A DNA stretch of 64,000 bases from Rubrobacter xylanophilus (lineage in GTDB: Bacteria > Actinomycetota > Rubrobacteria > Rubrobacterales > Rubrobacteraceae), in contig NZ_AP019791.1 of NCBI RefSeq assembly GCF_007164525.1, forward strand, positions 2,343,501 to 2,407,500, in the 5' to 3' direction. The notes under the pieces are model-generated. The model did not search any database. It had not been told where the DNA came from and worked only from the letters and a program-made list of their open reading frames with translations. A program made the translations under genes and the position numbers. This document shows positions 59,600-64,000 of this stretch, piece by piece (the first letter of the stretch is position 1; the number at the start of each line of letters is the position of its first letter).

Positions 59600-61882
59600 G
59601 TGCTGGGGCTGCTCTCGGCACCCGCCGTCGCGGCCGTGGGGGCGTGGCGGCCGCGGGCTGCGGCCCCGGCCGGGGCGCTCTTCGCAGCCCTCTCCTTCGC
59701 GGCGGCGCTCGCGGGGTGGGTTCTCGTCCGGGGAGAGAGCGTCGTCCTCCCCTGGGCGCCCAGCCTCGGCGTGAGCTTCGCGGTCGAGCTGGACGGGCTC
59801 GCCGCGCTCTACTCCCTGCTCGCCACCGGCATCGGGTTCGCCGTGCTCGTCTACTCCGCGGGCTACCTCCCGCGGCATCTGGGGCACGAGGGGCGTCCCG
59901 CCGCCGAGGGCGGCCGCTTCTACTTCTTCATGCTGCTCTTTATGGGCGCGATGGTGGGCCTGGCCATGGCCCAGGACCTCATCCTCATATTCCTCTTCTG
60001 GGACCTCACCGCCATCGCCTCCTACTTCCTCATCGGGTATGACGCCCACAAAGAAGAGTCGCGCTACGCCGCGCTGATGGCGCTGCTTGTCACCGGGATC
60101 ACGGCGGTGCTGCTGCTGGTGGGGGCGCTGCTCCTGCACGGAGCCTACGGGACCTTCTACGTCCCCGGGCTCGCGGAGCGTGCCCGGCCCGGCCTCCTGC
60201 TCGACGTGGCGGGAGGGCTTATCCTGGTGGCCGGGCTCGCAAAGAGCGCCCAGGCACCCCTCCACTTCTGGCTTCCGCGGGCGATGGCCGCCCCCACGCC
60301 GGTCTCGGCCTACCTGCACTCGGCGGCCATGGTCGCCGCCGGGGTGCTGCTCGTCGGGCGGGTCTACCCCGTCGTCTCCTCGAGCGGGGCGCTGCTCGGC
60401 GCGCTCCTCGTCGCGGGGGGCGTCTCCATCGCCGTGGGCGGGCTGCTGGCCCTCACCCGGGATACGCTCAAGCAGCTTCTGGCCTGCTCCACCATCTCGC
60501 AGTACGGGTATGTGGTCTTTATGTACGGGCTCGGCGGGGAGTACGGGGCCGCCGGGGCCTCCTTCTACGTCATCGCCCACGCTCTGGCCAAGAGCGCCCT
60601 GTTCCTGACCGCCGGGGCGGTAACCGAGGCCACCGGTGAGGACCGGCTCCCGGAGCTCGGGGGGCTCGCCGGGAGGATGCCGCTGCTCGCCGCCTCGGGC
60701 GGGGCGGCGGCCGCCGGGCTGGCCGCCCTCCCGCTCACCATCGGGTTCTTCAAGGACGAGCTGCTGTTCGCCGCGGCGCTGGAGAGGGGACCCGCCTGCG
60801 CGGCCATCGCGCTCGGTGCGGCGGTGCTCACGCTGGCCTACACCTGGAGGTTCTGGGCCGGGATCTTCCTCGGCCGGGCCGGGGCGGAGCCGGGGCGGGT
60901 GCCGGGGACGCTTGTGTGGCCGGTGACCCTTCTCGGGGGGCTGGTCGTCCTCGGCGGCGTCCTGCCGGGGGCCTTCGCCGGTCTTGCGGGGGAAGCGGCG
61001 GCGGCCTCCCTCGGGGAGCCGGTGGGCGGGGTGGAGGTGGCCTACCACCTCGACGCGAGGCCGGAGAACCTGCTCGCGCTCGCAACCTACGCCCTCGGGA
61101 CCCTCGCCGTTCTCACCCGCGGGGGATGGGAGCCCGCCGCGCGCCTCTTCGCCCGCGCCGGGGAGGTGGCCGGGCCCGAGCGCGGCTACCGGCTCGGGCT
61201 GCGGCGGCTGAACCTGCTCTCCGACCGCGCACACGAGCTCGAGGCCAGGGACCTCAGGGGCAGGATCGCGGGGATCCTCCTTCCCGCCGGGGTGCTCGTC
61301 GGGCTGGGGCTCGTGGCGACGCCCACCGCAGGCGTCTTCCGCTTCGGGGAGGTGGGGGCCGACGACCTGCCGCTGCTCATCGCCCTCGCGGCCGCTGCGG
61401 CCGCCGCGCTCGCCACCTGCCTCACCGTCCGGCACCTCACGCTCGCGCTCGTCGTCTCCAGCGCGGGCTTCTCCATGGCGCTCGTCTACGGGTTTCTGGG
61501 TGCGCCGGACGTCGCGCTGGTCGCCGTGCTCGTGGAGACCATCCTCACGCTGCTTTTGCTCGCCACCATGCGCCTGATCCCGCCCGGGGTCCTGAGGGAG
61601 GGAGCTAGGGTGACCGCCCGGCAGGCCCGCCTGAAGGCGGCGGTCGCCGCGGTGGCCGGTCTGTTCGCGCTCGGCGTCTCCTGGGGCACCTTCTCCCAGC
61701 CCGCCGTCCAGCGGGGAGCCTACGAGCGCCTCATCGCGCTCACCCCCGATGCCCACGGGAAAGACGTGGTCACCGTCACCCTCGCCGACTTCCGGGGGCT
61801 CGACACGCTGGGCGAGATCACCGTGGTCGCCCTGGCCCTGCTCGGGGTCGCCACCCTCCTCACCCGGGGGAGGCTCCCGTGA
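59600..61882 (+). CDS. mrpA: Na+/H+ antiporter subunit A (MrpA/MnhA)
   Basis: About 760 residues of many membrane helices. The proton-antiporter part has FLFWDLTAIASYFLIGYD, LAKSAQAPLHFWLPRAMAAPTPVSAYLHSA and STISQYGYVVFMYGLG. The C-terminal segment (GAPDVALVAVLVETILTLLLLATMRL, then the HGKDVVTVTLADFRGLDTLGEI end) corresponds to the MbhD/MbhE-like modules. It is the large subunit of the multi-subunit sodium/proton antiporter for pH and sodium control. A GTG at 59600 has no close ribosome site; CTG at 59570, five bases after GGAGGT, may be the true start. Confidence 0.92.
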   Translation: MLGLLSAPAVAAVGAWRPRAAAPAGALFAALSFAAALAGWVLVRGESVVLPWAPSLGVSFAVELDGLAALYSLLATGIGFAVLVYSAGYLPRHLGHEGRPAAEGGRFYFFMLLFMGAMVGLAMAQDLILIFLFWDLTAIASYFLIGYDAHKEESRYAALMALLVTGITAVLLLVGALLLHGAYGTFYVPGLAERARPGLLLDVAGGLILVAGLAKSAQAPLHFWLPRAMAAPTPVSAYLHSAAMVAAGVLLVGRVYPVVSSSGALLGALLVAGGVSIAVGGLLALTRDTLKQLLACSTISQYGYVVFMYGLGGEYGAAGASFYVIAHALAKSALFLTAGAVTEATGEDRLPELGGLAGRMPLLAASGGAAAAGLAALPLTIGFFKDELLFAAALERGPACAAIALGAAVLTLAYTWRFWAGIFLGRAGAEPGRVPGTLVWPVTLLGGLVVLGGVLPGAFAGLAGEAAAASLGEPVGGVEVAYHLDARPENLLALATYALGTLAVLTRGGWEPAARLFARAGEVAGPERGYRLGLRRLNLLSDRAHELEARDLRGRIAGILLPAGVLVGLGLVATPTAGVFRFGEVGADDLPLLIALAAAAAAALATCLTVRHLTLALVVSSAGFSMALVYGFLGAPDVALVAVLVETILTLLLLATMRLIPPGVLREGARVTARQARLKAAVAAVAGLFALGVSWGTFSQPAVQRGAYERLIALTPDAHGKDVVTVTLADFRGLDTLGEITVVALALLGVATLLTRGRLP

Positions 61883-62331
61883 GGCCGGAGGCCCGCCAGG
61901 GCGACATGACGCGCTTTGTCGCCCGGGCCCTGCTGTTGCCCGCCCTCGTGACGGCCGCTGCCATCCTCGTCAAGGGGTACGCCCAGCCCGGGGACGGCTT
62001 CTCGGCGGGGGTGGTTGCCTCCCTGGGGGTGCTGCTGCAGTACATGGCCTTCGGCAAGGAAGAGGCCGAGCGCCTCCTCCCGCTGCCCCCGGCCGGGCTC
62101 CTGTGCTTCGGGGGTCTCCTCTTCGCCCTCACCATAGCCGCCGTCCCGCTCCTGCTCGGGGACCCGCCGCTCACCCACTACCCGCCCCCCGGCGAGGAGC
62201 CCATCCACCTCGGGACCCTGGAGCTCATCACCGCGGTGGCCTTCGATCTCGGCATCTTCCTGCTCGTCTTCAGCTTCTCCCTGGGGGTGATGCGCCTGAT
62301 CTCGGCGACGCGGGAGGAGGGCGAGGAATGA
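61879..62331 (+). CDS. mrpB: Na+/H+ antiporter subunit B
   Basis: 150 residues with four helices. GYAQPGDGFSAGVVASLGVLLQYMAFG is the MrpB signature, and PIHLGTLELITAVAFDLGIFLLVFSFSLG follows. GTG at 61879 overlaps mrpA by four bases, and its stop overlaps mrpC likewise. Confidence 0.94.
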   Translation: MRPEARQGDMTRFVARALLLPALVTAAAILVKGYAQPGDGFSAGVVASLGVLLQYMAFGKEEAERLLPLPPAGLLCFGGLLFALTIAAVPLLLGDPPLTHYPPPGEEPIHLGTLELITAVAFDLGIFLLVFSFSLGVMRLISATREEGEE

Positions 62332-62723
62332 CCTTCCTCCTCTCCCTCGCCGTCGCCATCATCTTCGGAGCCGGGGCCTACCTCGTCCTGCAGCGCAACC
62401 TCGTGCGGGTCGTCACCGGCATGATCCTCATCTCCAACGCCGCGATACTCTTCGTGATCTCCGCCGGGCTCTCGCGCGGCTACCCTCCGATCTACCCGCT
62501 CCCGGAGGATGAGCCGGTCAGCGACCCGCTCGTGCAGGCGATGGCCCTGACCGCCATCGTGATCAGCTTCAGCGTCACCGCGCTGCTGCTGTGCATGGTC
62601 TACCGGCTCTACACCTCCCACGGCTCGGTGGATCTGGAGGATATCTCGGCGGCCGAGGTGCGGGAGGCCGAGGCGCTCGAGCGGGGGGAGAGCATCGAGA
62701 AGGCCGAGGAGGGGAGGCCGTGA
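62328..62723 (+). CDS. mrpC: Na+/H+ antiporter subunit C
   Basis: 131 residues, homologous to NuoK: three helices with GAYLVLQRNLVRVVTGMILISNAAILFVISAG and DPLVQAMALTAIVISFSVTALLLCMVYR. It has an acidic C-terminal tail. ATG at 62328 overlaps the mrpB stop; the stop overlaps mrpD. Confidence 0.94.
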   Translation: MTFLLSLAVAIIFGAGAYLVLQRNLVRVVTGMILISNAAILFVISAGLSRGYPPIYPLPEDEPVSDPLVQAMALTAIVISFSVTALLLCMVYRLYTSHGSVDLEDISAAEVREAEALERGESIEKAEEGRP

Positions 62724-64000
62724 TCCTGCTCTCCCTCTCCTTCGGCATCTCCTGGGTGCTCGGGGCTGCGCTCGCCCTCGCCGACGGGCGCCGCCCGACC
62801 GCCGGCTGGCTGGCCGTGGCGGGGATGGGAGCCTCCCTGGTGTGTGTTGGGCTGCTGACCGCCCGGGTGCTGACGGAGGGGCCGGTGTGGACGGTGGCGG
62901 GAGGGTGGCCCCCGGGGGTCGGCATCACGCTGCGGGCCGACGCCCTCGGGGCGGTCTTCGCGCTGGTCTCCACCGGGGTCGTCTTTCTTGCGCTGGTGCA
63001 CGAGGTGCTGGCGGGGGTGCGCTCACGGACCTTCCCTGCCCTCGTGCTGCTGCTCAACGCCGGCCTCTGCGGCGTCTTCCTCACCGGGGACATCTTCAAC
63101 TTCTACGTGTTCTTCGAGATAGCCATGACCGCCGCCTACGCGCTCACAGGCTACCGGGAGCAGGACTACCAGATCCGGGCGGCCTTTATCTTCGCGGTGG
63201 TCAACCTGATCGGCTCGGTGATCTTCCTAATCGCCGTCGCCGGCATGTACCACCTGACCGGGAGCCTGGACATGGAGACGGTTGCCCGGCGGATGGCCGG
63301 CGCCGAACCGGCCTCGACGGCGGTGATCTCGGTGGCAGTCTTCGTGGCCTTCGGGCTGAAGCTGGGGCTCTTCCCGTTCCACTTCTGGCTCCCGGCGGTC
63401 TACGTGGGCAGCCACCCACCGGTGGCCGCCATCCTCTCGGGGGCGCTGGCGAACATCGGCAGCTACGGCCTCCTGCGCTTCGGCGGGGAGATCCTGCCGG
63501 GCTTCTCCGGGCTGGGGGCGCTGGTCCTGCTGGCCCTGGGCAGCGCCAGCATCCTCTACGGGGCCCTGCAGGCCGTCTCGCGCCGCCTGCCGGCCGAGGT
63601 GATGGCCTACTCGGCCATCGGGCAGGCGGGGTACATCCTCATCGCCATAGGCGTCGGGGGGACCGTCGGGTACGCCGCGGCAACCCTCTACTCCCTGACG
63701 AACGCCCTGAACAAGGGACTTCTGTTCACCGCCACCGGGCTGCGGGGACCGTGGGTGGGGGCATCCTTCGCGGTGGGCGCGTTCTCCGTCGCCGGGGTGC
63801 CGCCGGCCGCCGGCTTTCTGGGGAAGCTCGCGCTCTTCCGGGCCGCGCTCGAGGCCGGAGGCGTGTTCTGGAGCACGGTCCTTACCTCCCTGGTCTTCGC
63901 CGGGGGTGCGCTCTCCTTCGTCTACTGCTTCCAGGTCTACCAGCGGGCGTACATGGTTCCGGACGATGCGAAGCCCGACGGGGCTGCACAGCGGGCGCTG
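62720..64000 (+). CDS. mrpD: Na+/H+ antiporter subunit D (partial, runs off the right edge)
   Basis: The first 427 residues of an MrpD/NuoN-like subunit, open to the end of the window. FYVFFEIAMTAAYALTGYREQDYQ (with the conserved Glu), LKLGLFPFHFWLPAVYVGSHPPVAAILSGAL and YSAIGQAGYILIAIGVGG identify it. The GTG at 62720 overlaps the mrpC stop. mrpE, mrpF and mrpG are expected beyond the edge. Confidence 0.93.
   Translation, partial: MILLSLSFGISWVLGAALALADGRRPTAGWLAVAGMGASLVCVGLLTARVLTEGPVWTVAGGWPPGVGITLRADALGAVFALVSTGVVFLALVHEVLAGVRSRTFPALVLLLNAGLCGVFLTGDIFNFYVFFEIAMTAAYALTGYREQDYQIRAAFIFAVVNLIGSVIFLIAVAGMYHLTGSLDMETVARRMAGAEPASTAVISVAVFVAFGLKLGLFPFHFWLPAVYVGSHPPVAAILSGALANIGSYGLLRFGGEILPGFSGLGALVLLALGSASILYGALQAVSRRLPAEVMAYSAIGQAGYILIAIGVGGTVGYAAATLYSLTNALNKGLLFTATGLRGPWVGASFAVGAFSVAGVPPAAGFLGKLALFRAALEAGGVFWSTVLTSLVFAGGALSFVYCFQVYQRAYMVPDDAKPDGAAQRAL

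Noticed and set aside
56873-61756. Very long minus-strand open frame (about 1,600 codons) opposite mftE, mftF and mrpA
   Set aside because: It is the antisense shadow of GC-rich genes with G/C third positions. Its product is a low-complexity Gly/Arg/Glu/Pro string with no domain, and it crosses gene borders.

Overview
The window is very GC-rich actinobacterial DNA and most resembles Rubrobacter, close to R. xylanophilus. The main pointer is the zinc alcohol dehydrogenase at 52246-53373. It belongs to the mycofactocin-linked family whose prototype, as I recall it, is named after an R. xylanophilus locus (Rxyl_3153). A glycine riboswitch-gcv operon, a complete mycofactocin locus and an mrp antiporter operon fit the same group. 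No rRNA, tRNA or CRISPR array was seen.

Layout. 1-6634: a partial unknown gene, a DUF92 membrane protein, leuS, then minus-strand genes for an F420-type oxidoreductase, an AIM24 protein, a CsaA-like protein and a GntR/UTRA regulator. 6692-13436: a regulated operon (ethanolamine-type permease, GlnA-like ligase, class I amidotransferase-like hydrolase, aldehyde dehydrogenase, SDR, CysK-like PLP enzyme) that looks like a gamma-glutamylated amine pathway, best read as ethanolamine to glutamate plus glycine. 14455-18039: two copies of a divergent cupin/LuxR cassette. 18092-22526: tandem glycine riboswitch, gcvPA-gcvPB-gcvT-gcvH and a terminator. 22609-22889: a probable new small RNA with two identical 57-nt stem-loop repeats. 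22905-43419: mostly ordinary chromosome (rex, an M2/M3-like peptidase, a J-protein, queG, an SSADH-like gene, transporters, a GH13 glucosidase, a short DNA polymerase I, an M50 protease, a TPR protein and a thioesterase).

43505-48270 is an accessory island of lower GC. It holds three nested insertion sequences (an IS1-like remnant, an IS256-family element within it, and a second IS256-family element within the first, with an exact 8-bp target duplication). All three transposase genes are broken by frameshifts. Next come a consensus promoter driving an SCP2-like protein and an alpha/beta hydrolase, a long inverted repeat, and the 3' end of a sodium:solute symporter gene. An orphan DpnA-like DNA methyltransferase gene follows.

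49795-59539 is the mycofactocin locus in the order mftA, SDR, mftB, mftC, NDMA-type alcohol dehydrogenase, MoxR-VWA fusion, mftD, mftE, mftF. Two things are unusual. MftF carries an N-terminal SAM-dependent methyltransferase, and a MoxR-VWA ATPase sits inside the operon. 59600 to the end is mrpA-mrpB-mrpC-mrpD, with mrpD cut by the window edge. Genes in the operons commonly overlap by 4-20 bases, which suggests translational coupling.
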